Source: Cohnella sp. OV330 (GTDB lineage: Bacteria > Bacillota > Bacilli > Paenibacillales > Paenibacillaceae). From it: 64,000 nt of DNA. Location: assembly GCF_900112065.1 (NCBI RefSeq), contig NZ_FOKE01000001.1, forward strand, positions 1 through 64,000, read 5' to 3'. Positions 41,837-49,887 of this stretch are shown here, in pieces. The notes under the pieces were generated by a model that was given only the letters and a program-made list of their open reading frames with translations, did no database searches and had not been told where the DNA came from. The position numbers were made by a program, and so were the translations under genes. The first letter of the stretch is position 1, and each line of letters opens with the position of its first letter.

Positions 41837-41872
41837 AAAAGCCAACCCCGAGCCCGCTCGGGATTGGCTTTT
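41837..41872 (+). terminator. Terminator after the ytxH-like gene
   Basis: AAAAGCCAA/TTGGCTTTT outer stem with CCCGAGC/GCTCGGG inner stem, ten bases past the stop. Confidence 0.85.
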
Positions 41873-41905
41873 GTCTGTGCGAATCCACGAAAAGGGGCGA
41901 TCGAA

Positions 41906-42190
41906 ATGAATGATTCCAAACAGCCTGACATTCGGGAGGCAGTCGCGGAAAGTGCCGTCGTAAAGCCGGATGCGACGACGGACCGCGCCAATGCCGATTA
42001 CCGGCCTGACGAAGACAGCCGGCCCTCCGGTCCGATCGAGACCCGTTCCGTAGAGGAGGCGATGAACGGCTCGATGGTGCAGGACTTTGACGATCTGAAG
42101 CGTCTCGGCCGCGACATGGAGCGCGTCAAGACCGGGAGCGAACTAAGCGAGGAAGGCCTCGTCAGCGATCCGATCCAAGAGAAAGCCTGA
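41906..42190 (+). CDS. Small acidic protein of unknown function
   Basis: A 94-residue hydrophilic, acidic protein (MNDSKQPDIREAVAESAVV..., RSVEEAMNGSMVQDFDDL) without a membrane segment or known domain. ATG with AAAGGGG upstream. It follows the YtxH-like gene after a terminator and may be served by read-through or a promoter inside that gap; none is obvious. Likely disordered; a stress-related role is suggested only by its neighbours. Confidence 0.65.
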   Translation: MNDSKQPDIREAVAESAVVKPDATTDRANADYRPDEDSRPSGPIETRSVEEAMNGSMVQDFDDLKRLGRDMERVKTGSELSEEGLVSDPIQEKA

Positions 42191-42228
42191 TGACCCGGCA
42201 TGGGAAGGCAACCAACGACAAGCGCATT

Positions 42229-42253
42229 AAAAAAGGGCCTCGTCGGAGGCCCT
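42229..42253. terminator. Bidirectional terminator
   Basis: AGGGCCTC/GAGGCCCT stem with a 4-base loop; six Ts follow on the minus strand, a weaker tract on the plus strand. Ends the 41906 gene and the convergent 42274 gene. Confidence 0.75.
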
Positions 42254-42273
42254 CATTTATGTTGCAACCGGTT

Positions 42274-42624
42274 TCATCCTGTCTGCTGAATGCCGTGCTT
42301 GATGGCCTCGCGATTGAGAAGCGACTTCAGGTCGGATGCGTCGAGTTCCTGCTTGAGCAGCGATACGACTTCGATGGAAGGAACGCCGTCTCTGACGAAT
42401 TCACCACCGGAGAGATGGTAGCCGAATTCCCTCGCAATGGTGTACGACTGGCAGAGTTGATCCGCCGCGTGTACGGCCTCTTGCTCGGATGCATATTCGG
42501 CTAACCGGTTGCCGTTGCCAAGTGGCGTTTTGCGGGATTGGATGCTAAGTGTATGGGCCTCGTCTTTTTGCCTGACCACGATGTCGCACTCGAAGCATTC
42601 GATTCGATATTTGACTGTCATCAT
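42274..42624 (-). CDS. Conserved protein of unknown function
   Basis: A 116-residue soluble protein. It starts MMTVKYRIECFECDIVVRQK with two cysteines (CFEC) and has a helical C-terminus (SIEVVSLLKQELDASDLKSLLN). No domain recognised. The start is one of two adjacent ATGs at 42624 and 42621, with AAGGCGG upstream. It lies downstream of sigB (80 bases after its stop) in the same direction and may be read with it. Confidence 0.65.
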   Translation of the reverse strand: MMTVKYRIECFECDIVVRQKDEAHTLSIQSRKTPLGNGNRLAEYASEQEAVHAADQLCQSYTIAREFGYHLSGGEFVRDGVPSIEVVSLLKQELDASDLKSLLNREAIKHGIQQTG

Positions 42625-42710
42625 GTCCACCGCCTTCGGCGAAGTGAATGGTGTAGCTTACCGATTATTACCCGGCGGCGGGAATGTAGAAACAGTCGAT
42701 CGAATTGGAA

Positions 42711-43493
42711 TTAATCGGAATCCCCGTCGTCGCCGGGTTCGGTAAGCCAGCCTTTCAGCTTCTCGATGGCGCGACGCTGGATGCGGGAGATGCTCATCTG
42801 CGACACCTGCAGCCGGTCGGCGGCGCTTCGCTGGGACAGCCCTTCTTCGTACAGGAGCAAGAGCACCTGCCGTTCCTCGGGCTTCAGCTTCATCATCGCT
42901 TCCTGCAGATCGATGCGGCGGTCGACGCCGGCAAAGTCGTCGGCGGTGGAGCCGATCAGTTCGCCGAGCGTGGCGGTGTTTTCTTCCTGCGATACCGGCG
43001 TATCCAGCGAGACGTAGTGATGCAGCTCGCGTCCGGCCAGCACCTCGAGCGTATCCTCGACGCTCATCTCCAGGAATTCGGCGATCTCTTCTACGCTCGG
43101 CGAGCGTTCGAGGCGTACGGTCATCTCGTCGATCGCTTGCTGCACGACGAGCCCCTTCTCCTTGATTCGCCGCGGCACTTGAATGTACCAAGACTTATCG
43201 CGGAGATAATTTTTCATCTGGCCTACGATGCTCTTCATGGCGTAAGGCTCGAACGGCATGCCCAGATCGGGGTCGAATTGCTTCAGCAGCCTGAACAACG
43301 TCATCCGGCCGACCTGGAACAAATCTTCTTGCAAGCTAAGATGGCTGCGCGACATTTTGTGCGCGGCCATGCGAACGAGCGGCTCGTAGTGCCGGATCAG
43401 CTCCTCGGCCAGCTCGTTGCGCAATGTTTTCTGGTACTCCAGCAGCTTCAAGATCGCGTCGTCGGGCAGACGGGCGCTCGATTGAAGACTCAT
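42711..43493 (-). CDS. sigB: General-stress sigma factor SigB
   Basis: A 260-residue sigma-70 family factor of the SigB/SigF/SigG group. Region 2 is seen in RHYEPLVRMAAHKMSRSH and QEDLFQVGRMTLFRLLKQFDP, region 3 in VPRRIKEKGLVVQQA and SPSVEEIAEFLEMSVEDTLEVL, region 4 in LKPEERQVLLLLYEEGLSQRSAADRLQVSQMSISRIQRRA. The context (rsbV-rsbW upstream, RsbY-like phosphatase nearby, SigB-type promoter in front) fits SigB rather than SigF or SigG. The ATG overlaps the rsbW stop by four bases. Confidence 0.92.
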   Translation of the reverse strand: MSLQSSARLPDDAILKLLEYQKTLRNELAEELIRHYEPLVRMAAHKMSRSHLSLQEDLFQVGRMTLFRLLKQFDPDLGMPFEPYAMKSIVGQMKNYLRDKSWYIQVPRRIKEKGLVVQQAIDEMTVRLERSPSVEEIAEFLEMSVEDTLEVLAGRELHHYVSLDTPVSQEENTATLGELIGSTADDFAGVDRRIDLQEAMMKLKPEERQVLLLLYEEGLSQRSAADRLQVSQMSISRIQRRAIEKLKGWLTEPGDDGDSD

Positions 43494-43933
43494 ACCGTTT
43501 CTTGCGCCAGCCGCCGTTTTGTTAGGATGACGCTCGTGCCTTGATTGCTTCGGATCTCCACTTCGTCCATCAACGCTTGCATCAAGTAAAGTCCCAATCC
43601 GCCCGACTGGATTTCATCGATGGACTTTCCATGCAAGGTGGACGTGGACCGATCGGTCACCGATTCGAAGCTGACGCCCGAGTCGCTCACCGCGATCTGG
43701 AGACGGTCTTCGTTTATGATGGTGAAGGATACCTCGATCTGGCCCGGTTGAGAATGGTCGTAGGCATGCAAAACGGCGTTGTTGCAAGCCTCCGAGACGG
43801 CAACCTTCATATCTTCGATTTCTTCGAACGAAAATTTCATCTTGGCGGCTATGCCGTACAAGGTCAAGCGGATAATGTCAACGAACTCGGCTTTGGCGGG
43901 TACCGTCAGCGTCACTGTCCCATCGTTTCTCAT
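43490..43933 (-). CDS. rsbW: Anti-sigma factor / serine kinase RsbW
   Basis: A 147-residue GHKL-fold kinase that binds SigB and phosphorylates RsbV. N box DMKVAVSEACNNAVLHAYDH, G1 AVSDSG and G2 GGLGLYLMQALMDEV are intact. The ATG at 43933 aligns with the RsbW start (MRNDGTVTLTVPAKAEF) and has GAGGA ten bases upstream; an ATG at 43987, overlapping rsbV, would add 18 residues without a ribosome binding site. Confidence 0.9.
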   Translation of the reverse strand: MRNDGTVTLTVPAKAEFVDIIRLTLYGIAAKMKFSFEEIEDMKVAVSEACNNAVLHAYDHSQPGQIEVSFTIINEDRLQIAVSDSGVSFESVTDRSTSTLHGKSIDEIQSGGLGLYLMQALMDEVEIRSNQGTSVILTKRRLAQETV

Positions 43934-43979
43934 CGTTGTTTCGTCCTCGTTCCCTTCGGAATGTAATTGCTCGCTCGCG

Positions 43980-44306
43980 TTAAGCATTTGGAGAAGCGGC
44001 CAAAAACGGGGTGATTCCCGTCATGTCGAATAATTTTTGAATCGTCGAAGGCACTTCTTCTACTCCGAAAGGGGCGTTGCGAGCATGACGGGCCTTCACG
44101 ATGCTGATCAGAATACCGATGCCGGTGCTGTCGATGTATTTGAGGTCCCGAAGATTAAGTACGAGCTTGCGGTCGGACAATTCCATCAGGGGCTCCATCA
44201 CGGAGCGCATCTGCGATGCAACCTCGAGATCGAGTTCGCCCGCGATCCGCACGACGGTCAGGCCGTCCAGATTTTCTGTTTGAAAAGTCAATTTTTCGTT
44301 TTGCAT
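43980..44306 (-). CDS. rsbV: Anti-anti-sigma factor RsbV
   Basis: A 108-residue STAS-domain protein. The phosphorylation site is the Ser of YIDSTGIGILISIV; the beta core is LTVVRIAGELDLEVASQM. Unphosphorylated RsbV captures RsbW and frees SigB. ATG at 44306 with GAGAGGGG six bases upstream. First gene of the operon behind a SigB-type promoter (44339-44365), so it is autoregulated. Confidence 0.92.
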   Translation of the reverse strand: MQNEKLTFQTENLDGLTVVRIAGELDLEVASQMRSVMEPLMELSDRKLVLNLRDLKYIDSTGIGILISIVKARHARNAPFGVEEVPSTIQKLFDMTGITPFLAASPNA

Positions 44307-44338
44307 ACGAAACCCCTCTCCGTTATTCATAAATTTTA

Positions 44339-44365
44339 TTACCCCTCGCCTTCGCCTATTGAAAC
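44339..44365 (-). promoter_or_regulatory. SigB-type promoter of rsbVW-sigB
   Basis: Minus-strand GTTTCA (44360-44365), 15 bases, GGGTAA (44339-44344), close to the SigB consensus GTTTAA-N12-15-GGGTAT. About 33 bases before the rsbV start. Confidence 0.75.
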
Positions 44366-44390
44366 AGCCTTATCCTGGGAAAAGCCCTTT

Positions 44391-44416
44391 GTTTGGGGCC
44401 GTTGGCGGTCGGGTAA
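44391..44416 (+). promoter_or_regulatory. SigB-type promoter of the small membrane protein gene
   Basis: GTTTGG (44391-44396), 14 bases, GGGTAA (44411-44416). It is back to back with the rsbV promoter, with 25 bases between the two -35 elements. Confidence 0.65.
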
Positions 44417-44465
44417 AGAAGCATATCCCAACGCAGGATAACATTTCACGAAGGAGCTGAACAAC

Positions 44466-44618
44466 ATGAACAAGGATGTCGACATCGAAAGGCACGAGGT
44501 GCAGGAAAAGTCGGATTCCAGCATGGTTTGGTCGACCTTCATCAAGTATGCCGCATATTTGATCATTTTCTTCGGGGTACTGTATCTGGTGATCTACTAC
44601 TTGCTGCCGCTCGTCTAA
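44466..44618 (+). CDS. 50-residue single-helix membrane protein, SigB-linked
   Basis: A 50-residue protein: a charged, cytoplasmic N-terminus (MNKDVDIERHEVQEKSDSS) and one transmembrane helix (FIKYAAYLIIFFGVLYLVIYYLL). ATG at 44466 with AAGGAG eight bases upstream. It is transcribed away from rsbV under its own SigB-type promoter and may continue into the oxidoreductase gene 54 bases later. Function unknown. Confidence 0.75.
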   Translation: MNKDVDIERHEVQEKSDSSMVWSTFIKYAAYLIIFFGVLYLVIYYLLPLV

Positions 44619-44672
44619 CCGGCGCCCATTTCGGATATACTTGGACGAATCCCACTTGACGGAGGCGTTCCT

Positions 44673-45902
44673 TTGCACCCGCTATACTTCGGTTCCTTGC
44701 TCTGGCCTTCCGCCGGCGGCGAACCTGCCCGGTACCCGCCCCTCTCCGGCGAATCCGAGCGGTGCGACGTTTTGATCGTCGGCGGTGGCTTGACCGGCAC
44801 GCTGGCCTGCGACATCTTGGCCGCGGCCGGCATGTCCGTCGTCCTCATCGACGAAGGAAGAATCGGCGAAGGCAGCTCTGCCGCCAGCACCGGTTTGCTA
44901 CAATATTCCAATGATATCATGCTGACGGACCTCTTGTCCCAACTTGGCGACGATCGGGCCGTGCATTTTTATCGCGCGTGCAAAAATGCCTTAGAGCGTC
45001 TGTGCCTGCTCGCGGAGAGACTGCCTGCGGATGTGGCCTTCAAAAAGCGCAGCAGCCTTTACTTCGCCAGCTCCTCCGCCGACGTCCCTCAGCTCAAGGC
45101 GGAATACGAAACCCTTCGCGCGCACGGCTTCAGCGTCGACTGGCTGGACGAAGCCGGCATTCGCGCTTTTTTCCCGTTCGCCAAGCCTGCGGCGATCGTG
45201 ACGAACGGCGACGGCGAGTTGAATCCGTACCGCTTTGCGGTCAGGCTCGCCGAACAAGCGTCGGAAAAAGGCGCGCGCATTTACGAACATACGGCCCTGA
45301 AGTCAGTCGAAGGACCGAAGGGCGATTTGCTGTGCCATACTTCCTGCGGCGCAATTAAGGCCTCGTTCGTCGTTTACGCAGTCGGCTATCAACCCGAGAT
45401 CGCCGGCATAGCCCGGCTCGGCGTCAAGTTCGCCCGTACCTATGCCATCGCGACCCGAATCGTGCCTTCGCTTGCCGATTGGCACCAGAGGTGGCTGCTG
45501 TGGGAAACCGCAAGGCCTTATTTGTATGCCCGCACGACGCCTGACGGCCGCGTCGTGATCGGCGGCTTCGACGAGGATATTCGCCAGCCCGTCGCCTCGC
45601 AAAGCGAATTGAACAAGTATGCGGATCGGCTGCTCAAGGAAGCCCGGAAACTTTTTCCCGGTATGTCACTCGAACCGGAGTACGCCTGGAACGGAACGTT
45701 TTGCGAATCCAAGGACAATCTGCCTTGGATCGGGGAGGATCCGGAGCGTCCCGGCCGCTATATCGCGCTAGGGTATGGAGGCAACGGCGCCGTATACAGC
45801 ATGCTCGCGAGCGATATTCTGCTGGACGCGTTCCAAGGCAAGACTGGTCCGCTGGACGATGTCGTCGGGCTTCGCAATCGAAGAACCGGTCTGCCGAAGT
45901 AG
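44673..45902 (+). CDS. FAD-dependent oxidoreductase (DAO family)
   Basis: A 409-residue flavoprotein. The FAD-binding fold begins with CDVLIVGGGLTGTLACDIL and DEGRIGEGSSAASTGLLQYS; a C-terminal FAD segment reads YIALGYGGNGAVYSMLASDILLDA. This is the D-amino-acid/glycine oxidase (DAO) type; related small genes are annotated as gamma-glutamylputrescine or sarcosine-like oxidases, so the substrate is open. Start is TTG at 44673 with GGAGG seven bases upstream. Possibly in the SigB-controlled transcript starting at 44416. Confidence 0.86.
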   Translation: MHPLYFGSLLWPSAGGEPARYPPLSGESERCDVLIVGGGLTGTLACDILAAAGMSVVLIDEGRIGEGSSAASTGLLQYSNDIMLTDLLSQLGDDRAVHFYRACKNALERLCLLAERLPADVAFKKRSSLYFASSSADVPQLKAEYETLRAHGFSVDWLDEAGIRAFFPFAKPAAIVTNGDGELNPYRFAVRLAEQASEKGARIYEHTALKSVEGPKGDLLCHTSCGAIKASFVVYAVGYQPEIAGIARLGVKFARTYAIATRIVPSLADWHQRWLLWETARPYLYARTTPDGRVVIGGFDEDIRQPVASQSELNKYADRLLKEARKLFPGMSLEPEYAWNGTFCESKDNLPWIGEDPERPGRYIALGYGGNGAVYSMLASDILLDAFQGKTGPLDDVVGLRNRRTGLPK

Positions 45903-45920
45903 CGCAGACCGGTTCTTCTT
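45881..45920. terminator. Bidirectional terminator
   Basis: AAGAACCGGTCTGC pairs perfectly with GCAGACCGGTTCTT. The stem overlaps the stop codon of the oxidoreductase gene and also ends the convergent stress gene at 45936. Confidence 0.85.
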
Positions 45921-45935
45921 GAGTTGCGGCGGACG

Positions 45936-46481
45936 TCAATGAATCACTTCGACCGCTCCCGCTTGGCTCAAAAGGCTGCCCGCCTGATCGTCGGGGCGCT
46001 CGCCGACGACCACGAGGTATCGCCCGCCGTTCACTTCCTCGGCAAGTCGATCCGCGTTGCCTTCCGGCAGGCCGAGATCCGACAGCACGTCATCCGTATG
46101 CGGTCCGTCGCCGTCCACGTCCAGCAATCCGCCGCCGCGCCCCGCCAAGCCTGCCGCCGCTAAGCCCGCCGGTACGACGCCGCCCACGTATCCGCCCGTT
46201 CCGCTAACCTGCGGCGTCGCCAGGAGACCGGCTGCCGGAAGCGGAAGCACGCCTTCATCGCCCCACGACCCGTCGCGGTCGCCATAGGTCCGATCCCTGG
46301 CTTCTTGGATACCGGTGATGCTCTCGACCTGGATCGAATCGCTGGCGGACAGCAGCGGGACGTTCTCCTCGCTCTTGACGATGACGCGCACGTCGTCGCG
46401 ATGCGCGCCGTTGGCGCGAAGCAGCTCCACGGCGTCCAACACGCGTTGTTCGCTTTCAAAAATGCCGATCGTGACTCCCAT
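45936..46481 (-). CDS. General stress protein (YflT-like, glycine-rich insert)
   Basis: A 181-residue protein. The N-terminus MGVTIGIFESEQRVLDAVELL and the end GGRYLVVVGERPDDQAGSLL match the heat-induced stress protein YflT/GSP17M fold. A central Gly/Ala/Pro-rich part (about 75-130) is a low-complexity membrane-like insert. ATG at 46481 with AAGGAGGG seven bases upstream; upstream ATGs sit on the ribosome binding site. A SigB-type promoter lies 52 bases before. Confidence 0.8.
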   Translation of the reverse strand: MGVTIGIFESEQRVLDAVELLRANGAHRDDVRVIVKSEENVPLLSASDSIQVESITGIQEARDRTYGDRDGSWGDEGVLPLPAAGLLATPQVSGTGGYVGGVVPAGLAAAGLAGRGGGLLDVDGDGPHTDDVLSDLGLPEGNADRLAEEVNGGRYLVVVGERPDDQAGSLLSQAGAVEVIH

Positions 46482-46532
46482 GGCCATTCCCTCCTTATAG
46501 GCGGCAATCGAATCCATCGCCTTTTTGTAATT

Positions 46533-46557
46533 TTACCCGAGGGAGGGCGCTTTGAAC
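46533..46557 (-). promoter_or_regulatory. SigB-type promoter of the YflT-like gene
   Basis: Minus-strand GTTCAA (46552-46557), 13 bases, GGGTAA (46533-46538); differs from the SigB consensus at two of twelve positions. Confidence 0.75.
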
Positions 46558-46583
46558 CGTGTGCGCCGCTTCAGACGCTCGCG

Positions 46584-47432
46584 TCAGAGGGGCTTGCGAT
46601 AGATTCGGTACTCGTCGTTCCAAGTCTCGTAGCGTCCGGCGAAGCTCGTGAAGGCGACGGACTCCTTGTTGCCGAGCACGAGAAAACCGCCGGGCGCCAA
46701 GCTCTCGTACAGCAGCGAGTGAACCCGTTCGCGGAGTCCGGTATCGAAGTAAATCATGACGTTGCGGCAAAAAATGATCTGAAACTCGTTAAACGAGCGA
46801 TCCGTCACCAGATTGTGCTCGGCGAAGACGATCCGTTCGAGGTATTTGGCATGCAGCATCGCTTGCCCGTGATTCGTTTCGTATAAAGATTCGAAAGGCT
46901 CTTTTCCGCCGGACTGCTCGTAGTTATGCGCGTAAAGGCTCATCCGCTCCTGCGCGATCAAGCCCTGCCTGGCGCGTTGAAGGCTCGTCTCGCTGATGTC
47001 CGTCGCATAAATGCGGGCATGATTCAACATCCGGATCTCGTCCAGCAGAATCGCCATGGAGTAGGCTTCTTCGCCGGTCGCGCAGCCCGCATGCCAGGCG
47101 CGAATGAACGAAGCCTGCTTCAGGATCGGCATGACGCGCGACCTGAGAATCTGGAACAAGCCGGGATCCCTGAACATCTCCGTGACCGGAATGACCAGAT
47201 CGGACAGCAGCCGTTCGAAAGCCTCGCGATCGTGAAGCACGAGATTTTGCAGCTTGGATATCGTATCGAGCTGTTCGATCGACGCGCGATGCCATATTCT
47301 GCGGCGCAGCGACGGATAAGCATAATTGCGAAAATCGTAGCCGTACCGCTTGAACAACGCCTCCAGGAGGCTTTCGATCTCGATTTTTTCCAAGCGCTCG
47401 TCATAGGGACTTATATCTAAAAAATCGGTCAA
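46584..47432 (-). CDS. CheR-type methyltransferase, RsbM-like
   Basis: A 282-residue CheR-family methyltransferase. The N-terminal helical domain (about 15-90) includes YPSLRRRIWHRAS; the SAM domain has FIRAWHAGCATGEEAYSMAILL and IYATDISETSLQRARQG, and FCRNVMIYFD. No chemotaxis genes are near. Next to an RsbY-like phosphatase and sigB, it corresponds to RsbM, which in the Bacillus cereus group methylates the hybrid kinase RsbK and tunes SigB. No RsbK is in this window. TTG start at 47432 with only a weak ribosome binding site. Confidence 0.82.
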   Translation of the reverse strand: MTDFLDISPYDERLEKIEIESLLEALFKRYGYDFRNYAYPSLRRRIWHRASIEQLDTISKLQNLVLHDREAFERLLSDLVIPVTEMFRDPGLFQILRSRVMPILKQASFIRAWHAGCATGEEAYSMAILLDEIRMLNHARIYATDISETSLQRARQGLIAQERMSLYAHNYEQSGGKEPFESLYETNHGQAMLHAKYLERIVFAEHNLVTDRSFNEFQIIFCRNVMIYFDTGLRERVHSLLYESLAPGGFLVLGNKESVAFTSFAGRYETWNDEYRIYRKPL

Positions 47433-47538
47433 TGTAACACCACGCTTTTTATGATTCGCCTTTCGTCGGCTTGCCAGCCGAGAAGGACATGTCCCTCAAT
47501 ATCGCTATGTAAAGATGCTACTAACGTTATATGGCCGT

Positions 47539-48687
47539 CTATCGCATCGCCTTTTTAACTTCTACCCGGACCAGGCAGCGATCGTCAGGCCGCCGGTCCA
47601 AAGATTCCTGGACGAGCAGGCTCTCGAGCGCTTCGTGGTCGCCCTCGGACTCCAGAATCGTGCCCGTAAGCTGCTCGATCCGCTGCTCCATGTCGCCCGG
47701 GAACAAATCGAGCAATCCGTCCGTGAACAGATGAAGCACGTCTCCCGTGCGGATGCTCGCCGTCTCCATCTGCACGTCCATCTGCTCGAACATGCCGATC
47801 GGCGGCGCCGTCGCGGAGAGCTGCTGCGTGCCGCCGTCTCCTCTCGTGATGAGGCCAGGCGGATGGCCGGCATTGACGTATTCGATGATCCCGTTCTCGA
47901 GATCGATCCAGGCGCAAATGCCGGTGCAGTAGTATTGCACCATCTCGTTCTCGTATTGAAGCTGCAGCAAGCGCCGGTTCAGCTCGTGGACGATGCGCTT
48001 CGGCGTCACCGTCGTGCGCATCGCTTCGTGCAGCACCGACGCGGTGAACATGCTGATCAGCGAGGAAGAGATCCCGTGTCCCATCGCATCCATGATGGCG
48101 ATCAAATAATGGTTCGAATCGAGCGCATGCCAGGCATACAGATCTCCCGCCAGCCCTTCCGACGCGCGGAAGAACGCCTGCACGCTCAGATTTTCGCCGT
48201 CGACGTCGTTGGGCATGACGGCTTCCTGGACCTGCCTTGCCAGGCTCAGCTCCTCATGCAGCCTTCGATCCCGCTCTTTATGCCAGTCGAGCTCGGTCTT
48301 CAGGCGAAGGGCCGATCGAATCCGCGCCAGCAGCTCGATCTTGTTGATCGGCTTGGTCACGTAATCCGTCGCTCCGGCATCAAGCGCCTCCGCCAGCTTG
48401 CGGGAGTCGCCGATCGCGGTCACCATGATGACCGGGATATCGCGGAGACGTTCGTCCTTCTGAAGCAAGCCGCACGCCTCGATGCCGTCCATGCCGGGCA
48501 TCATCAGGTCGAGCAGGATCAGATTAATCGCCGTGGGCGCCTGGGCGCCGCGATTGTCCGAGCGCAGTATATCGAACATCTCATCGGCCGAATAAGCGAT
48601 CTGCACGTCCTCGTATCCCGACCGGTTCAGCATCTCCCGGACAACCATCACGTTCATCGGATTGTCGTCTACGACCAAAATGCTCAT
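47539..48687 (-). CDS. REC-PP2C phosphatase, RsbY-like
   Basis: A 382-residue protein: receiver domain (1-125; VVDDNPMNVMVV, LLDLMMPGMDG with the phospho-Asp, VTAIG and YVTKPI) and a SpoIIE/PP2C phosphatase domain (about 160-375; AMGHGISSSLISMF and LFTDGLLDLF). In B. cereus RsbY this architecture is activated by phosphorylation and dephosphorylates RsbV, freeing SigB. B. subtilis RsbU and RsbP lack the REC domain. The RsbM-like gene follows by 106 bases. ATG at 48687. Confidence 0.88.
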   Translation of the reverse strand: MSILVVDDNPMNVMVVREMLNRSGYEDVQIAYSADEMFDILRSDNRGAQAPTAINLILLDLMMPGMDGIEACGLLQKDERLRDIPVIMVTAIGDSRKLAEALDAGATDYVTKPINKIELLARIRSALRLKTELDWHKERDRRLHEELSLARQVQEAVMPNDVDGENLSVQAFFRASEGLAGDLYAWHALDSNHYLIAIMDAMGHGISSSLISMFTASVLHEAMRTTVTPKRIVHELNRRLLQLQYENEMVQYYCTGICAWIDLENGIIEYVNAGHPPGLITRGDGGTQQLSATAPPIGMFEQMDVQMETASIRTGDVLHLFTDGLLDLFPGDMEQRIEQLTGTILESEGDHEALESLLVQESLDRRPDDRCLVRVEVKKAMR

Positions 48688-48761
48688 TGTTCAATTCTCC
48701 TCGCCTGTATCATACGTTAAAGTTATCGCAGCAAATGGCCGCTGTAAAGCAAAGCCGGCAA

Positions 48762-48810
48762 ACGGGAATAAGGAATGAGCAGGCGAATGCCTCTCATTCC
48801 TTATTCCCGT
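48762..48810. repeat. Perfect 18-bp inverted repeat
   Basis: ACGGGAATAAGGAATGAG and its exact complement surround a 13-base loop that can itself form AGGC/GCCT. There is no T run on either side. It lies in the 169-base gap between the YflT-like gene and the RsbY-like gene and may act as a terminator or a structured RNA. Confidence 0.8.
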
Positions 48811-48856
48811 CAACCAGCCTCCCTAATCTCGGAAAGCGAGCCGCGTAACCTGTGGA

Positions 48857-49183
48857 TCAATGCTTCGCGAGAACGAGCACTTTGCCCCGGTCAAGCTCCG
48901 CTTCGTATTGCTCCGCCTCGGAGGCGTCGAATCCGAGCGACTTGATCTTCGACCTGAGCTCGTCGCCACGATCCCTGAACAGGTTCGCCACGGATTGGAT
49001 CACGCCCTCTTCGGAAGCGCCGATCGTGTTGGCGTTCGCCACGTCCGCGATCCGGTCCGTGCGGCTCTCGCCGTGCGCCAGCACGTAAATTTCCTCTTCC
49101 CGGTAGCCTTGGCGGTGCAAATCCTTCACCGTATCAAACGCTTCGAGTCCGTTGTTTACCAGCTTGGCGTATGCTCTATCCAT
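48857..49183 (-). CDS. General stress protein (YflT domain)
   Basis: A 108-residue protein resembling the heat-induced stress protein YflT/GSP17M: DRAYAKLVNNGLEAFDTVKDLH, GYREEEIYVLAH, VIQSVANLFRDRGDELRSKI and RGKVLVLAKH. Cytoplasmic, no catalytic motif. ATG with AAGGAGG upstream. It follows the DUF948 gene by 76 bases in the same direction, so both may use the SigB-type promoter at 49888-49913. It is a second YflT-type copy in this island. Confidence 0.85.
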   Translation of the reverse strand: MDRAYAKLVNNGLEAFDTVKDLHRQGYREEEIYVLAHGESRTDRIADVANANTIGASEEGVIQSVANLFRDRGDELRSKIKSLGFDASEAEQYEAELDRGKVLVLAKH

Positions 49184-49259
49184 ATCGATTCCTCCTTGTC
49201 GTTGTTCTTATTTTTGTCTTTCATCTTATCGACTAGACTATACCTTCAACTCAAAATCG

Positions 49260-49844
49260 TCAGTTGTGACTGTGTCCGTTATATACCCGATGCGAACCGG
49301 GTTGAAACGGTTCCGGGACGTACGCGGCGCTGTCGTACAGACGATGCTCCTCTTCCTGACGCTCGGCCGAGAGAACCGCTTTTTCCTCTTTGTTCTGCTG
49401 CTTGGCGCTTCGAATGGCCGATACGACGTTCATGCCGATCTTGAACCATTCGGTCCATGTCTTCTTGTGTTCGGGACCGGGCTCGAGCGCGGCTACCTGT
49501 TGCCTGACCGCACGGGACAAGGTCGACGAGATATCCCTTACGGCCCCCGTCGTCTCCTTCAGCGTCGTACCGGCATTGCGCGCGGCGTGGAAGAAGTCGT
49601 CCGTCGAACGAATCTTGTTCTTCACGTCCTCGGAGATGACCTTGACGTTGTTGGTCAAGTCCTCGACTTTCGTATGCAGCATCCCTACCGTCTGATTCGC
49701 TTCCTTGATCGTGCCTTGGACGGAGACCAGCGTCTCCCGTGCCGCCTTCAAGGTGACGATCAAGTATACGCAGAGGGCGGCGAAGCTGATCGCGACGACG
49801 ACGACGCTCCAAGCCATCAATGCCTGGTTGCTCATGCGTATCAC
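49260..49844 (-). CDS. DUF948 protein, YtxG-like
   Basis: A 194-residue protein with an N-terminal helix (ALMAWSVVVVAISFAALCVYLIV) and a long coiled-coil-like region (about 35-115; VQGTIKEANQTVGMLHTKVEDL) as in YtxG/DUF948 proteins. The C-terminal 60 residues are polar. In B. subtilis ytxG-ytxH-ytxJ are one SigB-dependent operon; here ytxG- and ytxH-like genes lie 8 kb apart and each has a SigB-type promoter. ATG at 49844; a second ATG four codons on (MSNQAL) is closer to the AAAGGAAGGTGA ribosome binding site and may be the true start. Confidence 0.82.
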   Translation of the reverse strand: MIRMSNQALMAWSVVVVAISFAALCVYLIVTLKAARETLVSVQGTIKEANQTVGMLHTKVEDLTNNVKVISEDVKNKIRSTDDFFHAARNAGTTLKETTGAVRDISSTLSRAVRQQVAALEPGPEHKKTWTEWFKIGMNVVSAIRSAKQQNKEEKAVLSAERQEEEHRLYDSAAYVPEPFQPGSHRVYNGHSHN

Positions 49845-49887
49845 CTTCCTTTCTCGGGAATTTCGATTGTCTCTTGCATATCGTCAA

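Noticed and set aside
43934..43987. Longer RsbW start overlapping rsbV
   Set aside because: No ribosome binding site, and homology to RsbW begins at the internal ATG at 43933.
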